64,000 nt of DNA from Pyrinomonadaceae bacterium. Its GTDB lineage: Bacteria; Acidobacteriota; Blastocatellia; Pyrinomonadales; Pyrinomonadaceae. Position numbers and translations under genes: made by a program. Under the pieces are notes generated by a model, which had not been told where the DNA came from, searched no databases, and saw only the letters and a program-made list of their open reading frames with translations. The stretch's first letter is position 1. Each line of letters opens with the position of its first letter. Positions 42,619 to 50,725 of the stretch are shown here, piece by piece. Location of the stretch: the NCBI GenBank assembly GCA_036277115.1, contig DASUNM010000027.1, positions 895,937 to 959,936 of the forward strand, read 5' to 3'.

Positions 42619-42647
42619 ATAATACTGAATGAGTATTCATTCAGCAA
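42619..42647 (-). promoter_or_regulatory. sigma-70 promoter of the fad operon
   Basis: On the minus strand: TTGCTG (42647-42642), a 17-bp spacer, TATTAT (42624-42619, 5 of 6). The predicted start is near 42612, next to the ATG at 42609. Confidence 0.7.
42625..42644. promoter_or_regulatory. FadR-like (TetR-type) operator
   Basis: CTGAATGA-GTAT-TCATTCAG: two perfect 8-bp arms around a 4-bp centre. It fills the spacer between -35 and -10 of the fad promoter. It fits the Bacillus FadR/YsiA consensus TGAATGAnTAnTCATTCA as I know it. In Bacillus, FadR is a TetR-type repressor released by long-chain acyl-CoA. No fadR gene is next to it; the TetR protein at 1388 is tied to the efflux genes and is not the natural candidate. 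Confidence 0.85.
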
Positions 42648-42728
42648 GCCGATTCGGAAGGGAAAACAAAGAAAAACGGCTGTAAAACCGGGTCGGCGCG
42701 GGGGCGGAGGGAATGACGGAAGACAAAT

Positions 42729-44777
42729 TCATTGATTAGGAACGCTCATCGGCGAGGCCTGTAACGAATCCAGGGCATTTCTGATACGTTCAATTGTTGA
42801 GGCTTTTTGTGAATAGGTAAGGAACTGCTCCAGTTGAGCTGATAGTTCCAGCCGCTCTTCCTCGTCTAAGTGCTCACCCAACTCCTCAATTACCATCAGG
42901 AGTGCAAGACATGAGCATTCGAGATCGCCGCAGCGCTCTGCAATTTGTCGTGCCCGGTCAAGAATCCGTTTCGCTTCGCGACGACGCCCAAGCTTGCACA
43001 ATACCAATCCTTGTGTGGTGAGAGATTCGGCCAGAAATCCATCCAACCCTCCCGACTCCAGAGCATTGACAGCCTGTCTCACTGCCTCTTCCGCCAGCTC
43101 TAGTCTGCCTGCGGCGAGGTGGAGGTGGGCGATTGAATCATCAACCTCGGCGCATCTACGCTTGTCATCGAGGGCGGCAAACAACTCTCGAGCGCGTACG
43201 AGATGGGGCTCTGCTTCATCGAGACGGTTGAAAGTCACGAGCAGGTAACCGTAGTTATTCTCTGCAATGGCGGCATAACGATGATTGCCGATAGCCTCAT
43301 ATTGTTCGACGGCCTTGGAGCAATACTCGAGAGCTCGTTGTAAATACTCGCCGCGAGTTTCAGAGGTCGCAAGAGTTTGCAGAGTAACAGCCAGATGCAA
43401 ATAGGAGCGCGCATTGATCAGCGGACTCGCTGGTTCCACTATTTCATCAGCTTCCTTAAGTCGGGCGGCCGAGTCGTTAAGGCGTCCGGCTTCCCACTCA
43501 ACTGAGGCCAGGCTAATTAACGCGAAACGTCTGATTTCGAATTCACTAGTCGGTAGCACTTGGAGCGCAGCGAGAAAAGTGGCACGCGCAAGGTCCAACA
43601 TTCCCTGTCTTTGGTAGCAGAGGGCCAGATCGACTCGACCCTCGCAGGACAGCATCTTCGAACCAAGTTGTTCAGACAGACCAATGGCCCCGTTGAGCAA
43701 CGCCTCAGCGTGTTTTTGCCCTCTTGGCACTTGCCTCGCGCTGGCCACAAAACCGGCGAGCGTTCCTACCGTTAGGAGCAGATCCGCGGACAAGCGCGAA
43801 TTCAATCCGTCGAGCTTTGGCCACTCGCCCATAGTCCACCAGCGTTCCAGCACCATGCACGCCGCGTCATAGTTCCCGGCCTCAATCTGCTCACGGGCAA
43901 CAACGCAGAAGACCTGTAACTCTTCAGCCGGCGTTAGACTTACGGGCTCGAAGCGGGCTTGCAGATTAGATGGTGAGCTCGATGGGGCATTAGATGCAGA
44001 GTCCACTAGCTGTTCTGTTTTCATCAAGGTCTGGTTATACAGGCCCAAAGAAAACAGATATGCCGCGCGCCATTGATGCACCGCGGGATAGTCCAGCTTG
44101 AGTTCATCGGCACGCTGCCACTCTCTTTTCGCATTCTCCCGATCCCACTGACAGCGTATCTCGACGGAAGTATTTGTTTCAGGGAACGTCGCACCTACTT
44201 CGCGTGGGTGCGTCGTTGCTGACGACTTCGACAACACATTTGGGGGCGGAAAATAATTGGTGGCGAGCCTTAGATAGCAGTCAACCAGTCCCGCATACGC
44301 AAACGAGTAGTTCGGATCCTCATTTGTCGCCTGCTGGAAGTAGCCTAATGCCTGCCTGAGACCTTCGGCAGTGTGAATGTTCCAACAGGTTCGAGCCTTG
44401 AAGTAAGCCTCATAGGCCTCAGCGTTCTCAGTATTGCGTTTGGAAGTGCGGTGGATGCGGTTTGTCGTCGCCAGAAACCGATAACCACGTCTGGGAACGG
44501 TTTCTATGTACTTAGGATTCTCTCCCAGTGCCTTTCGCAACATGAAGATATGCTGCGCGAGATTTCCCTCTTCCACATCTTCATCCGGCCAGACTTCATT
44601 CATTAGAATATTCTTTTCCACCACATGTCCCATGTTTCGCACCAGCACGATCAGTGTGCTCAGTGCTTTCGGCGCCAAAGGCACAAGGCGGCCGTCTCTC
44701 AGCAGCACGCGCTCGCCTTCGTCTAAACAGAAGGGACCGAAGTGGTAGAGATCGTCGTCACTGATAACTCGATTCAT
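42729..44777 (-). CDS. ToxR-type winged-helix regulator with TPR sensor
   Basis: 682 residues. An OmpR/ToxR-type winged helix at about residues 10-105 (YHFGPFCLDEGERVLL; LAPKALSTLIVLVRN; WPDEDVEEGNLAQHIFMLRKALGE; PRRGYRF) has no receiver domain. About 560 residues of TPR-like helices follow. No transmembrane segment is visible, unlike CadC/ToxR. The TPR body aligns by eye with the Fis-type regulator at 14110-15567 (LAGFVASARQVPRGQKHAEALL against LAGWLGSSRQVPGAQQFAKDL). It is divergent from the alginate-lyase-like gene, which it may control. Confidence 0.85.
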   Translation of the reverse strand: MNRVISDDDLYHFGPFCLDEGERVLLRDGRLVPLAPKALSTLIVLVRNMGHVVEKNILMNEVWPDEDVEEGNLAQHIFMLRKALGENPKYIETVPRRGYRFLATTNRIHRTSKRNTENAEAYEAYFKARTCWNIHTAEGLRQALGYFQQATNEDPNYSFAYAGLVDCYLRLATNYFPPPNVLSKSSATTHPREVGATFPETNTSVEIRCQWDRENAKREWQRADELKLDYPAVHQWRAAYLFSLGLYNQTLMKTEQLVDSASNAPSSSPSNLQARFEPVSLTPAEELQVFCVVAREQIEAGNYDAACMVLERWWTMGEWPKLDGLNSRLSADLLLTVGTLAGFVASARQVPRGQKHAEALLNGAIGLSEQLGSKMLSCEGRVDLALCYQRQGMLDLARATFLAALQVLPTSEFEIRRFALISLASVEWEAGRLNDSAARLKEADEIVEPASPLINARSYLHLAVTLQTLATSETRGEYLQRALEYCSKAVEQYEAIGNHRYAAIAENNYGYLLVTFNRLDEAEPHLVRARELFAALDDKRRCAEVDDSIAHLHLAAGRLELAEEAVRQAVNALESGGLDGFLAESLTTQGLVLCKLGRRREAKRILDRARQIAERCGDLECSCLALLMVIEELGEHLDEEERLELSAQLEQFLTYSQKASTIERIRNALDSLQASPMSVPNQ

Positions 44778-45086
44778 GACTCAGTAATAGTCGGATAAGA
44801 AACCGCTCAGAGATTGGTGGCCCTCGTCCAATACGCCTGGTGAGATCCCGAGGACTCGTCGCCCGGTTTGTTAAATGCTTGGTCGAAATTCTAGCTTCGA
44901 ACTGTGACCGACGCAACGCTTGCCTTAAGAAAAAGCTCGCTAAGCGCTGGTACAACCGGACGTTTTTGAGAACTTCTTAATAACTCGTTAATAGGAACCC
45001 AAAGACTTCCGCGTACCACCCAAATATAGTTCCCAAGTCGCCGCATCGCTTGGTTGCCTGAACTCCAAAATCTATGGGAGGCCGCT
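44778..45086. other. 309-bp divergent gap between TPR regulator and lyase gene
   Basis: No gene is seen. It is AT-richer toward the lyase side. The best box is TATAGT at 45025-45030 on the plus strand, without a good -35. Two CTTAATAACTCGTTAATAG-like AT words lie just upstream (44976-44994). Regulatory sites for the divergent regulator are expected here but none is clear. Confidence 0.45.
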
Positions 45087-47150
45087 ATGACTAAGCCTTA
45101 TCACCTGATGATCCGAAACGTGAAAAGCATAATTGCATTTGCGTTCAGTCTTTTTCTATTTTCTGCGGCCATTCTTTCCCAAACAGGAAGTAATTATTAC
45201 GACAATTTCGATGACGGTGTCATGGACACCGTTAAGTGGACAAAAGGATTAATGAGCAGGCCTGCGTCGCAATTTGATCCGAACATAGCTGTTACCGAGG
45301 CATCTGGTGCTTTAGTGATAACACCGTTGTCATCAACATCTGGAGATCATTATTCAGGCTATATCAGTCCAGAAATGAATCTGAATGGTCTGACTATATC
45401 AACTGAACTTCTTCCCAGAGGGACAGACAAATCCGAATCCATATTTGGGATAGGAAGAGTTTACGGTCAACATTATCGATTCCGGATCATAGGAAGCACG
45501 ATTTATTTTCAAGCTTACACTGGAAGCGATAAAACCAGCACTTATAGCTCCACTACTTACCGGTTCCTAAGATTCAGAATTACTTCCAGTAAGGTTTATC
45601 TGGAAACGAGTTCTAATAATACATCCTGGACTCTAAGACGTTCCGTTAGTTACAACTCGTTCTTGACAAGTTCAAGAATTGAGCTTGTTGGTGGTACAGG
45701 TGAAAGTGTATCGAGTCCTTCGCTCACGAAATTCAATTACCTTCACGGTGTAAGCGGTGGTTCACCTACACCTACTCCGACGCCAACTCCAACACCGACG
45801 CCAACGCCTACTCCAACGCCAACGCCAACGCCTACTCCGACGCCAACGCCTACGCCGACGCCAACGCCTACGCCGACGCCAACGCCGACGCCAACGCCAA
45901 CTGGTACTGGCGGAGGAAGAGGGTACTTAACAACACCCGTTGAGTTGGCCGCGACAAAACAAAAGGCCACAAGCAACATTCAGCCTTATAAAGCTTCTGT
46001 TGATGCGGCTATAGCGTACGCGGGTACGCCTACTGATTGGACTTATACGAACGTCAACTTAATGGATCGTGATGAGTTGAGGAACGCGACGGCAAAACTT
46101 TATGCCAAGGCACTTGCCTATCACTTAACTGGTAACTCAGCTTACGCGGCACAAGTAAGGACCAGAATTTTGGAAATGTCTCAAAACGACGATCCGGGCG
46201 TCAACGTCTGTAGTGTTGGTGACGGATACTCTGGAGGCAATGGTTGCATCCTGACGGCGGCCAGACACATATCGGGATATATAGCATCTGCAGACCTGAT
46301 TGAAACTTACTCAGGATGGACAGCCACGGACAAACAGGCATTTCAGAATTGGTTGGGGACTTACATTTATAAGTTCACCGATTGGGCAAGCGATCAGCGG
46401 AGCCATAATTGGGGTTCAGTTGGAAGTGCCACGACTCATTATATTGCTGACTACTTCGCAGGTTCTGGACTAAACCTTGTTGATAGGAACGGCGTTTCTT
46501 TCACTCCAAGACAAGCCTTTGATGAAGCAACTCAAAGAGTGTTGGAGAGACATTCCGGAAATAATACTGGGGATGTATTTTTCAGTGCCAACCCCAGCAT
46601 GACCAATTCGGTTTGCCCTTACGATGGAGCGAACGGCATTTCATGGTTCGGAGGAATCCCGGAAGAATTGGGAAGAGAGAATAGCGACTCAAATCCTGCT
46701 CTCTACTGCCCTTACCAGTGGATTCCTACTGCCGGCGGTGATGCGCATAGTTATTACGCTGCACACCTGTCGGGGACTTTGATGTCGGCAGAATTATTGT
46801 GGAGAAGAAGCGACAGAATTCTATATGACTATGTTGACTCCAATAGTAAGGGTTCTATCCTCATGGCGATAAGATTCGTCATTGATAACCCTATCGATGT
46901 AAGTAAGTCACAGGATTGGTTCCCGACCTCAAGGTCTACCGTGCTTGAGATAGCTTACAGATACTACAGCCGTAATCCGGCCACGGCGGTTACTTCTGGA
47001 GTAGCTGCTATGGCAACTCAACTTGGAATCAACGGTACAAGGTTGATAGCCGGGGGAGGCAACAGTGCAAATCCGCACTTTGGAACTTTGACACACGGTT
47101 ACACACCTGGAGAGAGCATAGGTCCGCCTCCGACGAGTCCGAAACCTTAA
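45087..47150 (+). CDS. secreted lectin-like plus alginate-lyase-like polysaccharide enzyme
   Basis: 687 residues from the ATG at 45087 (GGGAGG 5 nt upstream). Signal peptide [18 protein letters not shown]. Residues about 28-220 form a beta-sandwich lectin-like domain ([29 protein letters not shown]). A Pro-Thr linker follows at about 226-272, and then an alpha/alpha domain like alginate lyase PF05426 ([32 protein letters not shown] with the family's N/H region). It would cut uronic-acid polysaccharides outside the cell. Codon use and base content are clearly AT-richer than the neighbours, which suggests acquisition by transfer. Confidence 0.85.
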   Translation: MTKPYHLMIRNVKSIIAFAFSLFLFSAAILSQTGSNYYDNFDDGVMDTVKWTKGLMSRPASQFDPNIAVTEASGALVITPLSSTSGDHYSGYISPEMNLNGLTISTELLPRGTDKSESIFGIGRVYGQHYRFRIIGSTIYFQAYTGSDKTSTYSSTTYRFLRFRITSSKVYLETSSNNTSWTLRRSVSYNSFLTSSRIELVGGTGESVSSPSLTKFNYLHGVSGGSPTPTPTPTPTPTPTPTPTPTPTPTPTPTPTPTPTPTPTPTPTPTPTGTGGGRGYLTTPVELAATKQKATSNIQPYKASVDAAIAYAGTPTDWTYTNVNLMDRDELRNATAKLYAKALAYHLTGNSAYAAQVRTRILEMSQNDDPGVNVCSVGDGYSGGNGCILTAARHISGYIASADLIETYSGWTATDKQAFQNWLGTYIYKFTDWASDQRSHNWGSVGSATTHYIADYFAGSGLNLVDRNGVSFTPRQAFDEATQRVLERHSGNNTGDVFFSANPSMTNSVCPYDGANGISWFGGIPEELGRENSDSNPALYCPYQWIPTAGGDAHSYYAAHLSGTLMSAELLWRRSDRILYDYVDSNSKGSILMAIRFVIDNPIDVSKSQDWFPTSRSTVLEIAYRYYSRNPATAVTSGVAAMATQLGINGTRLIAGGGNSANPHFGTLTHGYTPGESIGPPPTSPKP
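45763..45902 (+). repeat. Pro-Thr coding tandem repeat
   Basis: About 23 imperfect 6-bp units (CCNACN, in 12-bp super-units ACGCCAACGCCT) encode the Thr-Pro linker between the lectin-like and lyase domains. The tract is a probable site of length variation. Confidence 0.9.
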
Positions 47151-47242
47151 AAGCAGGGTCGTGGGTCTTTTTCAATGTTGAGCAGGGAGTCAGCCTCGCG
47201 TTATAGACGCGCTTTGAGCGATAACATCGCACTGGAGGAACA

Positions 47243-47458
47243 ATGAAACATATAGCTCGGATTATTGCCGTGTTGGTTTTGAGCTTGGCTGCGGCGATCT
47301 CACTCGACACTCCAGCAGGTAAGACCTGTCCTAAGACAGCTGAGGGTGTCGCTTGTGCCTGCCAAAATCCCGACAACCCATGTTGTAGCCCTTATTGTCC
47401 TGAGTGTTGTTACGGAAAGGTCTGCCCTCCCGGACAAACTAATCCGTTACTCAAGTAA
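47243..47458 (+). CDS. small secreted cysteine-rich protein
   Basis: 71 residues with GGAGGA just upstream of the ATG. A signal peptide of about 20 residues (IIAVLVLSLAAAISL) leaves about 50 residues holding nine cysteines, several as pairs (CACQ, PCC, ECC), plus many Pro. The family is unknown. The pattern suits a disulfide-knotted exported peptide or a metal-binding one. It follows the lyase by 92 bp and shares its AT-richer style, so the two may have arrived together. Confidence 0.78.
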   Translation: MKHIARIIAVLVLSLAAAISLDTPAGKTCPKTAEGVACACQNPDNPCCSPYCPECCYGKVCPPGQTNPLLK

Positions 47459-47519
47459 TTAAGCCAAAGCATCGCCGCCGCGCCAGAGGCGAAATAAGGC
47501 GTGACACCCGCGCGCTTCG

Positions 47520-48959
47520 TTAGATTCCCGCTTGCCCGGTGAAAATGTTTTTGTCGATTTGGGTTGGATTGCCGAGCACGACGAAGCGAATGTTGCGCAT
47601 GTACTTCTGCGCGACGCGCTGCACGTCGGCGGGTGCCACCGCGCGAAGCTTGGCGATCGTCTCGAATGAATTTCGCCAGCCGCCGCCGATCAGTTCCCAC
47701 TCAGCGAGGTTCGCGGCCTGCGCCGCGTTGGTCTCTTGTCCCAGGTAATATGACGTCAGGTATTGCGAGACGACGCCGGTGATGTCGGTTTGATCGAGCG
47801 GGTGTGTCTGCAGTCGCCGGATCTCATCAAGCATTACGCGCACCGCCTGGTTCGCATCGACCGCGCTCACGTAGATCCCGCCTACGTTCGCCGCCTGGCT
47901 GGACAGAAATGCGCTGGGTGCATACGAAAGGTTTCGCTTAACCCGGACTTCTTCAAACACGCGGTCGCGCAGCATCGCCGACGCAATCTCCATCGGATAA
48001 ATGTCCGGTGAGGTCAGCGGCGGCGCGGCGAACAAACCCTGCACATAATTTGTCGGCAAAGAGCGCTCAGTGACATTGACGCTCGGCGAGCTAAACGAAA
48101 GTTGCGGCACCGAATCGGCGCGATAGCTGCCGCGCGGGAGTTTGCCAAACGAATTGGTGATTTGCTGACGCAGTTGATTTACGTTGAGATCGCCGACGAC
48201 AACCAGCAGCAATCGCGACGTCTCCAGCACTTGCTGGTGGTAGCGCCGGATGTCTTCGAGGGTCAGCCGCGAAACGGATTCGACGGTGCCTTCGGGACGA
48301 TTCACATAAGGATGACCGGCATAGGCAGTATGCTCCTGCAGTCTTTGCAGGTACGTGTCCGGATCGTCCGAATCATCGGCGAGCGAGGCCAGCGCGCGCG
48401 TCTTTGCCAAATCGAAATCTTCTTTGGTGAATGAGGGACGCAGCGCGACGTCGGTGAATAAGTTCCACATGCTGTCAAAGTTTGTGCGCGTCGAGGTCAT
48501 CGACAGCACTGAGTAATCGTAGTTGTCGCTCGAAGTGAGAACGGTGCCGGTGCGCGCTAACTCCGAACGCATGCGTTCGCGCGGATAGCTGGCGCTGGCT
48601 TCAGTGGCGACTTGCAGCATCAGGTTCTCCACGCCCGCGTTCGAGGCGGTGATGTTGCGGGACCCGCCTTTGATAAACAGACCGGCGGCGACGCTCTGGC
48701 CGCCTTCGCGACGCTTGAACAAAACCTTCAGGCCGTTAACTTCAAATTCGGTGACAAGCGAAGCCTGTCGCGTGATCAGACTTTGAAGATCGTTTGATTG
48801 GGCCGTCGTGGGCGCTGTCGTGGTTGTGGGCGGCGCGGGTGTTTGGCCGAAAGCAGTCAGCGAGAAAGTAAGCAGTAAGCAGTAAGCAGTGAGCAGGAAA
48901 ACCCATTTTCCATTTCTCATTTTCCAATTTTCATTTTTCATTTTGTCAGTTCTCATCAT
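47520..48959 (-). CDS. M16-family peptidase-like subunit lacking the zinc motif
   Basis: About 479 residues from the ATG at 48959; other in-frame Mets lie at 48956 and 48941. The frame is open further upstream but only through repeat DNA. An M16 fold is clear (GVENLMLQVATEASASYPRERM; RVKRNLSYAPSAFLSS), yet no HxxEH is present, so it is the non-catalytic half. It pairs with the active subunit encoded just upstream, as in bacterial M16B pairs. The signal peptide (WVFLLTAYCLLLTFSLTAFG) is encoded by the iterated-word array. Confidence 0.85.
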   Translation of the reverse strand: MMRTDKMKNENWKMRNGKWVFLLTAYCLLLTFSLTAFGQTPAPPTTTTAPTTAQSNDLQSLITRQASLVTEFEVNGLKVLFKRREGGQSVAAGLFIKGGSRNITASNAGVENLMLQVATEASASYPRERMRSELARTGTVLTSSDNYDYSVLSMTSTRTNFDSMWNLFTDVALRPSFTKEDFDLAKTRALASLADDSDDPDTYLQRLQEHTAYAGHPYVNRPEGTVESVSRLTLEDIRRYHQQVLETSRLLLVVVGDLNVNQLRQQITNSFGKLPRGSYRADSVPQLSFSSPSVNVTERSLPTNYVQGLFAAPPLTSPDIYPMEIASAMLRDRVFEEVRVKRNLSYAPSAFLSSQAANVGGIYVSAVDANQAVRVMLDEIRRLQTHPLDQTDITGVVSQYLTSYYLGQETNAAQAANLAEWELIGGGWRNSFETIAKLRAVAPADVQRVAQKYMRNIRFVVLGNPTQIDKNIFTGQAGI

Positions 48960-49035
48960 CTTGCTCTTAACGATTACCTTGCTCTTGTAAAGCCAAATGC
49001 CAAATGAAAAATGCCAGATGACAAATGGAAAATGC
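48866..49035. repeat. iterated-word arrays: AGTAAGC and CATTTTC/AAAATG
   Basis: 48866-48896 is a direct array of AGCAGTA. 48903-48949 is an array of CATTTTCC/CATTTTTC words. 48992-49035 is the inverse (CAAATG, AAAATGCC). The last two form an inverted pair around a 42-bp spacer. Most of 48866-48959 lies inside the coding region of the M16-like subunit and specifies its signal peptide. Confidence 0.85.
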
Positions 49036-50463
49036 CTACTGCCCAATCAATTCTTCCGGCGTTAGCTTCACCTGCTGCTGCGCTTCCGTGGAAATAAGCG
49101 CCAGCCCAATGTGGGGCTTACCCTGAATATACGTGGTGACGTAACGGTTGATGTCGGGGCGCGAAGTGCGCCGCAGGGCCGGCAAATAGCCGCGGAAATA
49201 ATCCAGGCCGGTCGAGGACCACCAGAAGCTCAGAGTGTGCGCGTATTCGCTCAACTTTTCGCGCGAATACAGGTCATCGGCTTCAAGCAGCGCCTTGGCA
49301 CTTTCCAACTGTTCGTCGGTGAAATAATCCTTGTCGTTGAAGTGCGCGACTTCGTTGTAGATCGCTTTGATCGCGGCGCGAGATTTGTCGGGTGTCGTCT
49401 GCGCGATGATTTGGATTGGTCCGACGTTGCGTTGCGTTAGATAGCCGATCGTAACGCCGGCGACCAGGCCGCTGTCCACCAGGTTGCGCTGAAAGCGTGA
49501 GTTGGGCTGCGTCAGGATGAACGAGAAGACGTCGGCGGCGTACGTGCCGGGATTGTCTTTAACGGTTGATGGCCCGTGCCAACCGATGTTGATGATGACG
49601 TTCTGCACGGGTTGCTGCACGACGGCGCCTTCGCTTTTGGCGAGGGGCGGATGCTCGACCATCGGAAATTCCACGAACGGATCACGCTCGCGCCGCGGCC
49701 AATCACCGAAAAACTCCTGCGCCAGTTTAAAAACCTCTTCAAATTGAACGTCGCCGGTCACGATCAGCGCCGAGTTGTTCGGCACATAGTAACGAGACTG
49801 AATCAAACGCATCATGTCAGTCGTCGCGGCGGAAACCGTCTGCCGACTACCCAATGGATTTTTCCGGCTCGGATATTTGTAGTAGAGCCGGTTGGTCATC
49901 TCGAGATTCAGGTAATAGTAGGGATTCGATTCGTTGCGATCGATTTCGCCGATGACCACCTGCCGTTCCCGCTCGAACTCGCCTTTATCAAACAGCGGAT
50001 ATCGCGACGCGTCGCGCATGAAATTCATCGCGGTGCGCAGGTTCGGACTGGTCGTCGTGAAGTAGTAATGCACGACTTCTTCCCGCGTCGTGGCGTTGTA
50101 GGCGATGCCGAGTTGGCCGATTTTCTGGAGGTACTGGTCGGCGTTCGCGATGGCGCGATTCGCCTTAAAGAACATGTGCTCGTAAAGATGGGACAAACCG
50201 TTCAGCTCAGGCGGCTCAGTGAACGAACCGTTGCGTACGGCCAGCTCAATCGTCACCAGCGGCACGGAATGATCTTCCAGCGTGACCACTTCCAGACCGT
50301 TTGGCAGCACGCGGCTGTTGATGTCCGACGCCGGTTTGGTTGTCGTTTTTGCTTGCGCGCTTTGACCTTGCCGGTTCTGCGCAAGCCTGGGAAAGGTCGG
50401 CCGGGCGGCGAGCTGCGCGACCATTGCCAACACGATGCTGAAAACAAGAAAAATTCGTTTCAC
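49036..50463 (-). CDS. M16-family zinc peptidase, catalytic subunit
   Basis: 475 residues. After a signal peptide (MKRIFLVFSIVLAMVAQLAA) comes the inverted zinc motif HLYEH (HxxEH) at about residue 87 in LSHLYEHMFFKA, with the downstream Glu in the helix starting TREEVVHYYF. Two M16 domains follow, with the family's RRERDPFVE and YLTQRNVGPI-type segments. It is a periplasmic zinc endoprotease of the PqqL/processing-peptidase type. The next gene on the same strand is its inactive partner. Confidence 0.93.
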   Translation of the reverse strand: MKRIFLVFSIVLAMVAQLAARPTFPRLAQNRQGQSAQAKTTTKPASDINSRVLPNGLEVVTLEDHSVPLVTIELAVRNGSFTEPPELNGLSHLYEHMFFKANRAIANADQYLQKIGQLGIAYNATTREEVVHYYFTTTSPNLRTAMNFMRDASRYPLFDKGEFERERQVVIGEIDRNESNPYYYLNLEMTNRLYYKYPSRKNPLGSRQTVSAATTDMMRLIQSRYYVPNNSALIVTGDVQFEEVFKLAQEFFGDWPRRERDPFVEFPMVEHPPLAKSEGAVVQQPVQNVIINIGWHGPSTVKDNPGTYAADVFSFILTQPNSRFQRNLVDSGLVAGVTIGYLTQRNVGPIQIIAQTTPDKSRAAIKAIYNEVAHFNDKDYFTDEQLESAKALLEADDLYSREKLSEYAHTLSFWWSSTGLDYFRGYLPALRRTSRPDINRYVTTYIQGKPHIGLALISTEAQQQVKLTPEELIGQ

Positions 50464-50591
50464 GTCAAGAGTCCGTTCTGTGCGAAATGGGTTTTAACCT
50501 GCCGCATTAATGCGTTAATACGCGCGAAACTGTAAAGGGGATTCAAAAACACTCTAGCATACGGTCTGCTGAGTCACAGAGCGCGCTCATC

Positions 50592-50657
50592 GGAAGTGGC
50601 ACAGACTTTAGTCTGTGTTTCTCCGTCGAAATCACAGACTGAAGTCTGTGCCACTTC
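50592..50657. repeat. inverted repeat GAAGTGGCACAGACT...
   Basis: Left arm 50592-50617 (GGAAGTGGCACAGACTTTAG...) and right arm 50633-50657 (CTGAAGTCTGTGCCACTTC) are near-perfect reverse complements with an inner self-pairing CACAGACT. It lies upstream of the M16 pair. Confidence 0.85.
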
Positions 50658-50725
50658 GGAACCGTTCGATGAAGGTGTGCCGGAAATGGATGTCAGTCTC
50701 GATCCGCAACACATGGGCGAGCACG

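Noticed and set aside
45763..45902. CRISPR-like array
   Set aside because: Units are 6-12 bp without spacers and lie in frame in a coding region.
45743..45979. 78-codon Val-Gly repeat frame on the minus strand
   Set aside because: Reverse strand of the Pro-Thr linker repeat; not a protein.
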